NCBI RefSeq assembly: GCF_000247815.1
Contig: NC_021700.1
Span: forward strand, 24,484,241-24,548,240
Reading direction: 5' to 3'
Length of the DNA stretch: 64,000 nucleotides
Source of the DNA: Ficedula albicollis
Taxonomy: Eukaryota > Chordata > Aves > Passeriformes > Muscicapidae
Of the stretch, positions 41,081-54,000 are shown piece after piece. A program made the position numbers and the translations under genes. Every line of letters begins with the position of its first letter. Positions within the stretch are counted from its first letter, which is position 1. Below the pieces are notes generated by a model, which ran no database searches, was not told the DNA's origin, and was given only the letters and a program-made list of their open reading frames with translations.

Positions 41081-41103
41081 ATTGCAGAGAACATATCTTT
41101 ATT
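41081..41103 (-). terminator. SV2C: Candidate distal SV2C poly(A) site
   Basis: On the minus strand AATAAA (41103-41098) is followed about 14 bases later by a CA step (CTGCAATG) and then by a GT-rich GGTGTGATG element, the usual arrangement of a vertebrate poly(A) site. A further AATAAA lies near 41.13 kb. Using it would give an SV2C 3' UTR of about 9.7 kb. Very long 3' UTRs are common for brain genes, but several other AATAAA hexamers lie closer to the stop, for example at 50009-50004, so this assignment is tentative. Confidence 0.3.
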
Positions 41104-41896
41104 TTAATATAGCAGAGCAAAAAATCATCCCCATTTATTAATCTGATGTACACTAAATAACTTTGCATTTGTTACACAGATGATAAATATTTTGCAGATA
41201 AATTTATAAACACTTCCACATTTTATAGATTTATACTGTACATAGTCATCCTACACAGAGCATGCCCTTTCACAAATATACAGACAGCTTTCCTCAGAGG
41301 ACTTAATCAAAACACTTGGTCAAACATTTTGGAAGCTGGCAATTTGACACAGAGGAGGATACTGGAAAGATGAGTTCACAATTGTACCAGCTGGACTTGA
41401 AATGAAAAATTCAGAACTCCAAAAGAGAGAATTTATCAAGGCACACACATGCAAACACATATATACAATAATGATGACTGTAACCTGCTTTCCAGGCACA
41501 CACAGCAGCAAAGGAAACAAAGAAAGAAAGAAACAGAGAGGTCAGGACCATTGCCAAGATCTTGATGCAGATTAGCAGACCTGAAATCGAATCCCATGTT
41601 CAAATGGCAATTCAACTTTAAAGTAGCTTTTTACCCGTATATACAGCATGTACATGTTACCTTGCATTGAGAAATGGAGATTGTCAGAAATGGTAATGAT
41701 TTCCTTGACAACATGTGCCCACTAACATACCTGTGTGTTTGCACACCGAGGACTATTTGAAAAATGGGATGGCCAGTTGGCTCAGAGCACTTGGAAATTT
41801 GAGTGGTAGTTTAGAAGCAAGGAACAGAAGATAACTGCAAAAAACCTAGGAAAAAATACATATTTTCCTTCTGTTGCTGGGCATCAGAAAATGCCA

Positions 41897-42021
41897 ACAG
41901 GTTTTTAAGAAGATCAGTAACCTGGCAATGCCAATAAATTGCAGTGAAAGCAAAAAACTAACAAGTTTTAAAGAAAATCAGTATCCTTACAATACCAATA
42001 AGTTGCAGTGAAGGCCAAGAG
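41897..42021 (+). repeat. Diverged 64-bp tandem repeat (2 copies)
   Basis: A unit starting ACAGGTTTTTAAGAAGATCAG (41897) is echoed at 41961 by ACAAGTTTTAAAGAAAATCAG, and both continue into an AATACCAATAARTTGCAGTGA-like end. Divergence is clearly higher than in the other duplications of this window, so this one is older. Confidence 0.75.
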
Positions 42022-44991
42022 CTCTGCTTTCTGTACCTCATCCTTGACATCTGACTTCTTCACATCACTACATTGCAATGGAAACTGTCCCATTAAAAAA
42101 ACATCTAATTTTATACAGTATATTCCTACATACATTTGAGGTCAAGTATGAGACAGTTGATAGTTTAGTTGTCACAATGTGGTGCAGTGGAAGGTAATAC
42201 AGCATTTTTTAAAGTTTAATTGGAGTTTTTAATACAATATTCTGTAGAAAATGGTTAAAATAAGTTGCCAGTTGATTCACTTAGCTTGAAGCATTGCTAT
42301 TAAAATCCTTTTAATGTTTGTGAAACACTACATTCATAGGAAAAACCAGGCTAAAATTGTTCATTTTTTAAAAACACATTTCTTTCACTATAGCAATTCC
42401 AGCGTGGCAGTATACACAGTCACATACTTAATATTTTTGAAAGACAAAGCTGGGATCTTGATCAAAAAAAATTGCTTCACTGATTTAAACAGTGATCAGA
42501 TTACACATACAAAGCTTCTCTCATGTAACACTTTGTAGGATCCTAAACCACTTGGAGGACAATAAATGCAGGCAGACACTAGCAGCTTGGGGCATTTTTT
42601 AATTCTTATAAATGACCTAGCTGTCCTACAATGCTAATTTCATGCCTGCTCTCAATTTTTTTGTAAATGACAATATAGCCTTTCATTTCATTAGTGAGGT
42701 ACTAAAGGAATCAGTTGCCATATTATGGTGATTCGTAGCAGGAGGAAACAGGAAAGCCCTAAAAGGTTTGTCCAAGAAAGATGATGGGAGGTTATGTTTT
42801 TTAAGTAGCTCTTCAAATATTTTCCTTTTCCTTCCAAGCATTGATTTTAATCTATGTTTACACATTTCCATATAAAAGGTAGTATTATCTATTGCTGCTA
42901 TGGATTTGAATGGTAATTTTCTACTTAAAACTGCCTGTTTGTGATCACAATTAAAAACTGTATGCTATGGTTTCTCTCACTCCATATGCTTTCTGTTTGG
43001 GAAGATCTCCTCCTTTCCAAAAGAACTATTGTGTAAGCCTTGCTGCTCCTTTTTAGTCTCCTCCCAAGGGTTTGGTGTGCACTGTTATCAACTCATGGGA
43101 GACATGGGGATAAAAAAGAATAGCAAGCTGCTTGAGTTAGTTGGTTTGTTTGTTTTAATCTTATTATAGTGCTGGCTTTCCTATAGCAAATATACATTCC
43201 TTCCTGTGAAAGGAACACACCCTTTCTTCTGCTTTCTTACTTATGCAGCATGAATGCATGACCCCTACTAGAGGAAGAATACTGCAAAGAGTGAACATCC
43301 TGAAAAGAGCAAAGAAGAAATGTAGCAGATGCCAGAGCTTTCGAAGGAGCTCTTTCCACTGTCACTGGTCTGTGGGTATGTGCTGATATTTTCACCCTGG
43401 ATTGGCTTGAATTATAATATCTATGACTTCATATGGCACTAATTACTGTAGAAGATCTTCATAGGTGTTAATCATTAATTGAAAAACACCCTGGCAATGG
43501 CTCTGTTTCAGGCTGGTCAAAAATTGCTGATAAGAATAGTAGCAGATAATTCATAACCACATCACTAGAACAAGAGCAGCCACATATGCAGAAACAACGA
43601 AAAACATACAATACAGAAAATCACAGACATTTTCTCATACATTACACAGAAGTTAGCATGTTGATATCCCCATGGACCATTTTGAAGGCCTTTTGGTTGA
43701 ATAAGACAAAATTCATAGCTTTTAGGAGTTTATGTATCTGAGAGTGCTGTGTCTCCTAGTCACTGGAACTCCAGTGCCTTTGCATGGTGTGCTGCTTTGC
43801 TGTTTGGCACAGAGTGATGGGGTGGCTTGGGCAGGCAGGGGAAGGCAACAGCTAAGTCAAAACTCATTTTTCAGACCATTTTAGGAATCCCCTTCTAATA
43901 ACTGGAAACCAATGGCCAGTTGAGATGGCTTTTAGCAACCCAATAATTTTGCACAGGAATAAATAAAGGTTTCTGCACAAGGAATGGAGCAGGATGTTAT
44001 TTGTGTATAATGCACAATGAAGAAAGTCACATTGTCATGGAGAAAGAGATAAGAACATGGTTTGTAAGTTTAACATTTGCCTGTGTTATAGAGGTGAGTG
44101 TGCCTATATGTTAGTATATTCACCCACATATGTCTGCATATGTGTTCACTCCTAACTGTGTGCTATTTTTTTACAATACACAATATTATATAGCTTCAGG
44201 CTAGGATTTGAAGAAAACATCAGAAAAAATAAAAATAATTGAAGCCTATATCTTGTACTGTTACTTTTCATTGCTTACATTTAATTTGATTCCATTTCAT
44301 TATTTTTCTCAACCCTCTTCTTTTGAAGGATCACCTTTTAATTGGGTAAGACAGACCCATGTAAGATTCATAAAATAATTTTATCACATAGCCAGCAGGG
44401 GATGTGCATACACATGGTTGTACAAGGCAGACATTAAGAGGATAGAAGACATGTCTTATCAATAAGAATACATGCAGAATTGTACAAGAGAAATGCTAGC
44501 CAACAACTCTAGTGCTTGACAACAAATGAAACAGGAACAACACATATGACACTGGACTCTTGCAGAGTACTCTACTTGAAACCGGCTGTGAGTGCTGTCC
44601 TTTAACATTAAAGCAGTTCCAGCTTGCCTGGTTATGACTGCTGGTGAAAACTAAATGGCAAGTGGTAGATGTCCAAAATTAGAAAATTGAAAGCTAAGCA
44701 AAAAACCAGATCCTTAGCATCCAAGAGAAATGAGCTTAGGTGGCCAGCTGTGGAGAGAGTGCTGAAAGTGCCTGCCAGCTCTTTTTCTCTCTCACTTTCT
44801 CTCACTTGTGGACTGATGTGTCTGGCTACAGCTCAAATGTATCGATGGCCAGAGTAGGGGCAAGGTTTCTACAAATCATCTTGGTTGTGTGGCATTTGAA
44901 TGTGTATTCATGAGTACCCTGGGTGGAAAGAACAATACTTTTATGCCAGGTCATCCTCACCCAAATACTTCTGTTGTTAAGCAATCTCCAA

Positions 44992-45022
44992 TCTTTGGTT
45001 ATCGGACTGTGTACTGGTCCGA
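44992..45022 (-). promoter_or_regulatory. SV2C: Candidate miR-9-5p target with adjacent hairpin
   Basis: The minus strand reads GATAACCAAAGA (45003-44992), complementary to the first 12 bases of miR-9-5p and containing the 8-mer ACCAAAGA seed site. Overlapping it, TCGGAC (45002-45007) and GTCCGA (45017-45022) form a 6-bp stem with a 9-base loop. It matters only if the SV2C transcript extends about 5.8 kb past the stop. Confidence 0.35.
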
Positions 45023-46350
45023 AGCGAGGAACATGTTCTAGACCTTTGTCAAAGAGAATAGACTGTTTGCCCTAGAAAGCACTGTACTTTTACCCAACTG
45101 TTTTGGTCCTATTAAATGTAACTTGTGTGTGTGTTGTAGAAGGAGACTGCTGAAAATGACTGCTTTGTTCATTTTGAGTTCCACAGGATGTATTCAGAGA
45201 CCCTGAACTCCATATTGCAGGCCAGCATCTTTGTACATAATTCAACAAAATTTTTAATAGGAAAAGTAAATAAATCAGGCCAAAATTATATTTTTTCTGC
45301 TTTTTACATACTAAGCCACTGCATTAAAAAACAGGTCCTGAATGTAGATGAAATTCTATATAAAATCTTATACAGCTAGAGTGGGACTCAATGTTGAATG
45401 GTCCTTCCTTTGCAGGAATAAATAAGAAATTTACCACTAAAAAAAAAAAATAAGGTGCGGCTAATAATAGTGAATCCAAATATATTTTGCAGCACTTTTG
45501 AAATTATTAGAAGAAAGCAAATGAGGCTGATAGCAGCATGGACTGGTTGTGGACTGTGTGAAGTTAAATGAAGGTAAGTGAGATCTGCAAGTAGCATTAT
45601 AAGTTGATGCTTTCCATTTAATTCAGATTTTGAACTGAGTTCCAGATTTTCTGGCTAATGTCTCTTCTAATTCCACTTCATTGCCTGAACCATGTCTTAC
45701 CTTGAAATACAAGCAAAAGTCTATATTTTCATGCTGTGTTTTCTCAACTAGCAGCATTTGAAAGTATTAATGCAGGCAAATACCTAATATTTTACAGTAA
45801 GTTTAATGAACAAGAAGGCAGGAAATACAGAAAAGCAGTCTCTCAGATGTGTTTTCTTCTGGAATATGATTACTGAACATGTGTTTTCTTTCAAAACACC
45901 AGAGGAAGTGGAGCATTTCTGTTTTCACTTCTTGTGTCTTTGACCCCATGAGTGCAAGGATTCATTTTTTAATGTAGTGATTGAAATTTCAATTGCATTT
46001 CCAGGTTATTAAACAGGAAATATGGCTTGTAGGTTGTATTAGCATGATATCATCTTGTTTAGGTAAAGAGGTGCGACTGGATGTAAACATCTTTCTCTGA
46101 CTAATGAAGATTAATTCAAAACTCAGAATGGGGAAGAGAGCTAAAGCCTAGCACACAGAGGCTGTCCATATGAGGGACTGAGAACTATATTACTTTGCTG
46201 AGAGTTGGTATCCACCATTGTCCCTCAAGAGCAGTTACACAAAGATGAGGCTCCACAGTGGTAGAAAAAAGAAAAAAGAATACAAGATACAATTTCCTCC
46301 AAATGAGCTGAGCTAGGTGCACATGCAAGAAGATTCCCTCAAATCAGGAG

Positions 46351-46536
46351 GTCAATAGGGGCCATTCTGACAGGACACCTCTCCTTGTATTAGGTCAGCC
46401 TTCTCGATAGTTAGGGAAACATAGAGTCTGGCTGTCTCAAAATGGTCAATAGGGGCCATTCTGACAGGACACCTCCCCTTGTATTAGGTCAGCCTTCTCG
46501 ATAGGTAGGGAAACACAGAGTCTGGCTGTCTCAAAA
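46351..46536 (+). repeat. 94-bp tandem duplication (2 copies)
   Basis: Copies at 46351-46444 and 46445-46536 start GTCAATAGGGGCCATTCTGA and differ at about three positions (CTCTCC/CTCCCC, TAGTTAGG/TAGGTAGG, ACATAG/ACACAG). The second copy runs almost directly into the 209-bp duplication. Confidence 0.92.
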
Positions 46537-46537
46537 G

Positions 46538-46955
46538 GTGAGATTCACACACAGAAAGACTTCTAAAGCTGCTTTCCATATTGTTTTAAAAACTAATAAC
46601 CAAAATGCAAAAGATACGTAACAAAACTTACTGAATGTTACTGGGAAGTCAGAAGCAGGTGGGAGAGATTTGACTTTCTTTAAGGCTGGTCCCCTAGTAA
46701 GAAAAGTGATTCGGATGGAATTAACTGAATGTCAGGAAGAGAAAGCGTGAGATTCACACACAGAAAGACTTCTAAAGCTGCTTTCCATATTGTTTTAAAA
46801 ACTAATAACCAAAATGCAAAAGATACGTAACAAAACTTACTGAATGTTACTGGGAAGTCAGAAGCAGGTGGGAGAGATTTGACTTTCTTTAAGGCTGGTC
46901 CCCTAGTAAGAAAAGTGATTCGGATGGAATTAACTGAATGTCAGGAAGAGAAAGC
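46538..46955 (+). repeat. 209-bp perfect tandem duplication (2 copies)
   Basis: Copies at 46538-46746 and 46747-46955 begin GTGAGATTCACACACAGAAA and end GGAAGAGAAAGC. I found no difference between them by eye, so the event is very recent or the second copy is an assembly duplicate. Confidence 0.95.
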
Positions 46956-49900
46956 AAGCAGTGCTTGAGTTAGCAATCTCAACTTTGACTCATATTCCTA
47001 AAATGATAAAGCAGGAGTAGACTACTGGGTCCATCAGGAAGGAGGGCTAACTCTTTTTCATCAGTGCCAACTTTTGTAGAACACAGCTCTGTAAGGGAAC
47101 TGGTTAAAGTCAAGCATAGAGGAAGAAGGTTTCCCAGTATGTCATTCTTTACCAATCCTGTTCACTGCTCCACTCTGAACACCTATTCCTAGTTCCTTTT
47201 CTAGAAGCCTGTACTCAACAACCAATGCAAAGGTTGCCAAATATTGTAGCACATGCTTCCAAGCAACAGAGTGCTAGCATGGATATAAGCAAGCTGGCCA
47301 AAGCATACTAACGTAATAAATAGGACACTTTCGAGAAATTGGAGTTTGCCAAGTCAAGTTCTACTATTGGACAACCTGTAAGGAGTAAAACTAATTCAAA
47401 TAAAATTTGCTTGCTGAAAATGAAAACATGTGGTCTCTTTTGTGGACAGTTTCCAAACTTCAAAATAGCTGGCTGACATTGTTAACAGCATTCTAAATGT
47501 TGTGAGTCTTCGGTGTTTTCAGGGGCCATTGTGCTTTTCGTCATTGCTGCTGTTGGGATGAGCTTTTCAGCCGTACAGAAAATTCCTAGATGTTATATCC
47601 AACTTCAATTTAGACTGATAGGGATTTCTAGTTAGCAGTCTAGTTAGCAGTTCTGTGACCAAAGCAGAGAAATAAGCAGTTTTGATTACATATGTTCTGT
47701 AATTGTAATACACAAATGCTATCAAGTTTGCTTCTCTCTGGTGTATTAGGAATCTAGCCATGCCACTAGGTGATTCTTTGTGTGACATATAAGCAAATAG
47801 ACATAGAAAGGAAGTGCAGATCCTTCAGTTCAATATTTATTACCTGTGACTGCTTTGGAGGCTGCAAGAAAAGACAGATTTGCTGAAGACCAGTCAAATT
47901 ACTTTTGCTTATAATGTGAGTAACATTTGTGTCCAGATCTCCATAGATTTCTGTTCCAGTCTGCGGATTTCACCTATCTCACCAAGTTATTTATAGCATG
48001 AAATTGCATTCACTTATTTTCTTTATGAGCTAAATCTTTACAGCACTTAAGCAAAAACTATTGATTATTCAAACAACTTTGATATTGGCTTGCACATTAG
48101 CTCAAATCTGTTGAGTCAGCTAGCTTACCATCTAGGAAAATTCTAACTTTAGGTTTTGTTTCATATATTGGAATTGTTATTGGGTTTTTTCTTTGTTCCT
48201 CTGTTTCATTTACTTATTCTCCCAATTACTACCCACTATTATTTTTTCTTTTTTCTACCTTAGAACATTTTAATTCTGGACCATGCAGTGTCCATTTTAA
48301 AAAATCTCTGCAAATTCCTGTTGTTGCTGCATTCCATTTCATCCGGACTTAACCACAGACCTATCATATAGTCAGGATTTACAATAAGATCAACACTGAA
48401 ATCCATGTAATTTTACACGTCATGAGATTTTAGAGTGTTAAACTTGAATCATAGCCCTCAAAAGCTGAATATTATTTTTCTGTGACCCATTTCCTTCAAG
48501 CTGGTCAGAAAGTATAAAGGGCTGTATCTGAGTGTTATGGGAATTACATGCAGAGATGGACAGAATATACTGCTGCAAGAGGACAGTGCATAGCAACACA
48601 AAGCAATATTTTATCATTGTTGTTGATGTTTACTCCAAATATGTACAGAGGCTTCAGATTTCAAAATAACTTGTGCAGTACATGCAAAGAGTTGAACATG
48701 TTCTACTGATGAATTGCACGAAGAAAAAGGGCTCAAATATAATATTAATTGTAGAAAACAGCCTTAAAATAACAATAAGGCTATGACTAGTGGACAAAAG
48801 CCACAGATGCAAAACTAAGGCCAGAATTTTGTTCTAGAGCTTAGCAAAAAATAATTCTTCCTCATTTATTAACATAGTTTAGAAATTTAAGAGACATGTC
48901 TAAGTCAGATTTAAACATAAAATATTTAATGTCAAATATCTTCACCTTAACACTGCAAAATAAGCACACTTCCTAAACCTTTTTTTTTTTTCTTACTATA
49001 GCATATTTAAATTATCAACATCAAAATAATACTCCCTAGTTTTCCATACTCACCCTTTTTTAATTCTGCCAGTTTTCTCATTTCATAGGAGAAAATAACA
49101 TCTTGGGATAACATTTTTTGTTTTACAATGTGTAGCAGAGGCATCCATCAGTAACCAAAAATGTCACTTCTCGAATCAGTAGATTAAACAGTGAACTACG
49201 GATGTGTTGAATGATCTTACTTAGACTTTTACTGATTCTTTTATTATGGCAAAGGTGATGACTGATAAAGACTGTAGTGCCAGATATTACTACCCAAATC
49301 CAAGTTCTCACCTAAGAGCAAGAGAAAAATCAATGAAAAAAACTTTAGCTTACTATATGATGACCTTATTTGAAAGCTTAGTTCCTTGGCAATGATGCAT
49401 CTACCTAATAAATGCTGTCACATATAATTAGAAAAAAAAATACTGAACAAAATTTTCCATATGTTTTATAGCAAATTCGTTATTTGACATTTGGAACTGC
49501 AGATAGTTAATCAGCTGATACAAGTTGTCTTAGCTCCACTGAAAGCAATGCCAGTTTCTGTCATCGGAGGATCTGCCTATTTGATAATTTTATAAATGTA
49601 TCTGTATTAAATTGGGAATTCTGATATTTTAAAGAGATCCCTGTTGCATGTAACCTGTTGCATGGCATTAGGACTGATGGGGAATTTTCCAGTAATCAGA
49701 ACAGTCCATAGCATAGAAGAAATGTATTTACTACAATCTGCTTTCCATCTATGCATTTGGTCTAACAAAAACCTTACCACTCCCTCCAGCCTTGCCATGG
49801 CTTATTTCTTAATGGCTTTTCAGAGAGACATTTAAATATATTAAGTAGTCAGACATTTCTGGAACTATTAAAAATTAGCTGAGAAAATGGTTGTATTAAG

Positions 49901-50825
49901 GTGTAGAAACTATGAAAAAAATAAAGGTCTTTACACTTATAAATTCCAAATAAACCTCTGAAAGTATCTTCCTTATCATATAGTTCAATGGCCTGATTCT
50001 TCCTTTATTCATACTAACAACAGCAAGACTATTTGCATTCATTCTTTCCTGGAATAAGACAAATTCACTGTTTTAAATGGAAAAAATATTCTAGATGCCA
50101 CAAGTGAGAATAAAACAAGATATTTTTTTTTGAGCATCAGCAGAAAAAAGTGAAAATGTTAATTTTGTTCTTCTCTCTGCTGCATACCTATTCAGACTTT
50201 CAAATTCCCTGTAGTAGCTGTTGCCTCCTCCTCAGCCAGTATGGGGTGTAGTTGGTAATCTTAGATCTAATCTGCCTAAAAATGTTTCCCAAGAAAGTCA
50301 TTGCCATGAGTTTTTACCACCTAAGCACAGCTGCAGAAGGTCACTGTTCCCAGTATGGATGCGATCAGTTGAGTTTCCTGATAAATGCTGCATGCATTGA
50401 TACATCAACATTCCCCACACCAATACTGCTAGTAATTGATTTGCATGTCTGCACTAAAGCTCACAATGCCATGGCCAGATTTAGCCTGTGTTTTTGAAAT
50501 AATCTGACTGCTTGCATTTTGAATATCTAATTATCAGTATGTTTTTTACCTTCCTGGATATGTCACCAAAACTGTTTTAAGAGGTAGCTTTGAACTTTAA
50601 AGTGAAATTGGTTTGAATAGCAAAGTATGCAAGCAAACAAAAGTGAAATTTAAAACTCTCATACGGAGGTTGCTAAATCTCTGCTACTCCAAAGTATCTT
50701 TTGAGTTTGATTTCTGACATTTGAGCACTCTACTGTGTGTTGAGAATCTGAAGCCTTTGCACCATCAGTCAGGAGAATTGGTATTTGTACAAAGAAGGAA
50801 ATAAATAGTGAATGTTTTTTTCCAG

Positions 50826-51009
50826 TTACATCAACACCTGGGTTCTTGTATCAGGAAGCCGAAGTCCTACCAGACCTCCACATACTAGAACAGTAGAAGC
50901 AAGGAGAATAGGGATTGCTTTGGTGATACCAACAAGGGAACCGAATATTAGGTTTCCAAGTACAGCTGCAGCTTTGCATAGTGCGTTCAAAAAGCCAAAG
51001 CCTGTTGCC
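50826..51009 (-). CDS. SV2C: SV2C terminal coding exon
   Basis: This exon completes an Arg codon begun in the previous exon (AG|G), then encodes 60 residues starting ATGFGFLNALCKAAAVLGN and ending GLRLPDTRTQVLM before a TAA stop at 50828-50826. It forms the last two transmembrane helices and the short cytoplasmic C-terminus of SV2C, and the SLVGITK and LPDTRTQVLM motifs are typical of SV2 proteins. The acceptor is TCTTCTAG|G after a long T/C-rich tract. SV2C is a 12-helix major facilitator superfamily glycoprotein of synaptic vesicles that modulates regulated release and binds synaptotagmin (family knowledge). Similarity is closer to SV2C than to SV2A or SV2B as I recall them, for example VLVCGGLVGL. 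Confidence 0.96.
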
Positions 51010-53774
51010 CTAGAAGAGAAAACAGAAGAAATTTAAAATACAGGTGAAAGAGTTATGCCTTTGAGACACATCCTTGGTGTGAATAAATCAGTACAGCCCC
51101 AATATCTTAAAATTTATGCCAGTAAGGATTCTGTGCTCATAATCTGTGCTCTGATTTAAAATGAGAAATTAAAGCTCAGATGCTACAGTATTTCATTATG
51201 GCAATTCATTCTTCTGCCTCAGGGATCAAAATGAGAAATGGTTGTCTGAACAGATGAGTTTGTACCTCTAGAGTTGAACATGGAACTTGCAATGGAAATT
51301 CAGTAAGACTTAAATGGCTACATTTAAAAAAGCGGACAAGTCAAGAAGTTCCCGAAGGAGAACTGCTTTGTCCTCTGTGTGATGATTATTAACCAGAATT
51401 AGAGGATTATCATCTTAGGGTACTGAATTAAACTGGAGTTTCTTACAGGTGGTACACATGTTGAAATAGTGCTTTTTCAAAGGCTAATGAGACTGCCAAT
51501 ATTAATGAATATTCATCTCTTAAAGGTAAAAAAAACCAGGGTATATAAAAACCTATTGGGTGAAAGAGAGATCTGAGAAACTCTGGACAAAAGGAAAAGG
51601 AAATAGATTTCCAATAGAAAGTATGACATCGGTAATTCAGGTGGAGTCTTGCATTACAGCCATGTGATTTTATCAGCCTGAAGTATTTTAATTATGTTGT
51701 AACTCTTGCATAGATGTATTATGCAAACTGCCATAATTTAAATTGTGTTTTGACATGACTGTAGGATTTGTTGATGAAGGAATAAACTTGCCCTACCAAA
51801 AGTTTCCTAATGAAGATATCTGTATAATGGTAGAATCTGCAACACTTCTCAGCTCTCTTAGAAATTAAAGAGAAGTCTATGAGGAGCTCACAATATGTTT
51901 GCTGGGGGAAAAAAATCAAGAAGACAGTTGTTCTAATTTTCAGAATAAAATATTTCTTGCTTGCACTGCAATTAAAAAGCCCTAGTCTAAACAACAGGAA
52001 TTAAGAGAAATGCTGGCAATCTAAGTGACATTAAAAGAGCTCTACTTATTCTACTGAAGCACCTGTGAGAGAAAGGGAGAACTCTCATGCTCAGATGTAG
52101 ACTGAATTCCCAGGAAGCTTGAAAAGCTTCTACTGGAGCTACTAAACAGGTGTCCAGAGAATCAGCTTGAAGTAAGAAGACTTGACCCCAGCTGATGGCA
52201 AGGATATAGACACTCAATGCTCTTCACAAAACACATTTTTGATTTTGAAAATAGCAAACAATGATATCAAGGCATGAGAGATACTCTCTCTGAAGCAACT
52301 GATGGACACGGCCCCAGCCCAGAGTGTCAGAGTCCACCTCCTCTGCTCTTTGGCAAATCTGTATCCCAATAGATCAGTTAGGCCTTCTGGTGTCGTGCTC
52401 CCAAGCTGTATGCTAGCAGAGAGGTAAAAGCTTCAGTCCAGGAGAGCTGACCAGGATATAGGGGCTTTCAGCACAGTCCATGCCCTGTCTGGGATACTAC
52501 CCAAAAGAATGATGAATAGGTCTAGATCCTTCTTGTCTGTTTCTAAAGCACTGTGGTTTGCTCTAAAACACATAGGTCTAGTTAACCCACAAAGTCAACT
52601 CCACAATCTGAACAAGATTCAGACTGCCATTTTGAAATAATAGTGCATTTCCTGTCAAAGTCTTAAATCAGTTAAAAGAATGTCTGCAGAACAGAATTAA
52701 GACATGTAACATACTAAAGAATACACCTTCAAATAGTATTGTTTTCCACTATGTTAAATATTTATTTTCATTGTTGCAGTCCAAAGTCAGTTCCCTTACC
52801 TAAAATGTTACAAAAGTAAATTCAGAAGAATTGATAGTGTTCTAGTGTCAGCTTTGTGCATCATGTGTCTTTTCTGAATCTGGGACAAAACACATATTAC
52901 TTTTTTTAATACTAGGTGATTATATACTTATTTATTATTAGTTTGGCAATATGTCTCTTACACTCCCCAGCAGTACTTTAATCTGTTTAAAATGTCAGAT
53001 ATTTAGCGAAGAAATTACTGTTTTGTCTGAAGTAAGCACAATTTCTCTTTGTGTAAAGCATGGCATCCATCCAGATAGCACATGACACTAAGTATTGGCA
53101 GTATCTAAAGAAAAAGAGACAGGTTATTTCTATGGCAGAGTAGAAACTACCCAAAAATCTGTGGGGAAAAAAAAACAAGTAGAAGAGACCTAGATATGTC
53201 TCTTACATGTTCAAAGTCCTTATTTATGTTAGTAAATTAGTTAGTTAGATTATTTTGTGTTGTCTATATTTGATTGAACCTGCAATAATTTTACAAAATA
53301 CACAGTGCTAAGGAAGCCTAAACATGCACATCCTGCACATAACACTTTTGAAAATGACATGTTCTGCCCTCTAGCAGTCCAGACCCCTGAAGGCTGCCAG
53401 GGAGCACACTGCTGAGAGCAGCAGATGAGGAAACTTTGGGAAGTGTTGCCTTTTAGAATTTTTGGCAGAAAAAGATTTGCAGCAGCTCCTTGAGAATACC
53501 TTCCTCAGAGAAACCAGCAAGTTAAAGCACGCCCATTCTAAGCACAACCTTTGGAGGAATGGGTCTGAAGGAGGAGCATGAGATACATGAAGGAAGCAAA
53601 AAAGAATCATCCTATTGGGGTGAACTTCCAAAGCCTACAAGAAAACAAGCAAATAGTATGGGAACATTTGTGCTCCAGGGTTGCATAAAACCCAGAATAT
53701 CTGGAGGAATATGACCCAGGATGGGGTGTAGCTACTGAGAGGGGAAAAACCACCACACTGATGGATCTTGTAAG

Positions 53775-54000
53775 GTTCACAGAATCAGAGTGGGTAAGTT
53801 TGAAAGTGGCCACAGTCACCTGGTCCAACCTCAAAGCTCAAACAGCATCATCTCAGTCCAGCAGGTCTGTGCCTAGCCTGTACTGGTTATTCTTCCTGAG
53901 GTGCAGAACCCTGCATTTGCCTCTGCTGAATTTCAGATGGTTCTTCTTCGTCCATATCTCCAGACTTTCAAGGTCCTTCTGAAGAGCTGCACAAAGCATG
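53775..54000 (-). mobile_element. CR1 LINE fragment, internally deleted
   Basis: On the plus strand, TTCACAGAATCAGAGTGGGT and CACCTGGTCCAACCTCAAAG resemble the antisense CR1 3' end. GGTTATTCTTCCTGAGGTGC, AACCCTGCATTTGCC and TCTCCAGACTTTCAAGGTCC resemble more internal CR1 sequence. The region between the two parts is missing. The element lies on the minus strand and is old. It is recopied from 54599 by the tandem duplication, without the first 25 bases. Confidence 0.75.

Larger units (their letters stand above)
41104..50825 (-). other. SV2C: Possible SV2C 3' UTR / downstream region
   Basis: This AT-rich stretch lies directly downstream of the SV2C stop codon and has no other gene in it. The sequence does not show where the transcript ends: AATAAA hexamers on the minus strand occur at about 50.0, 49.2, 48.9, 47.8 and 41.1 kb. 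It contains a diverged 64-bp tandem repeat at 41.9 kb, a miR-9-type target match at 45.0 kb and two adjacent tandem duplications at 46.35-46.96 kb. Nothing else distinctive was seen. Confidence 0.45.

Noticed and set aside
44992..45060. Possible miR-9-like microRNA gene on the plus strand (TCTTTGGTTATC)
   Set aside because: The sequence diverges from miR-9 after base 12 and there is no complementary star arm forming a precursor hairpin. The target-site reading on the minus strand fits better.
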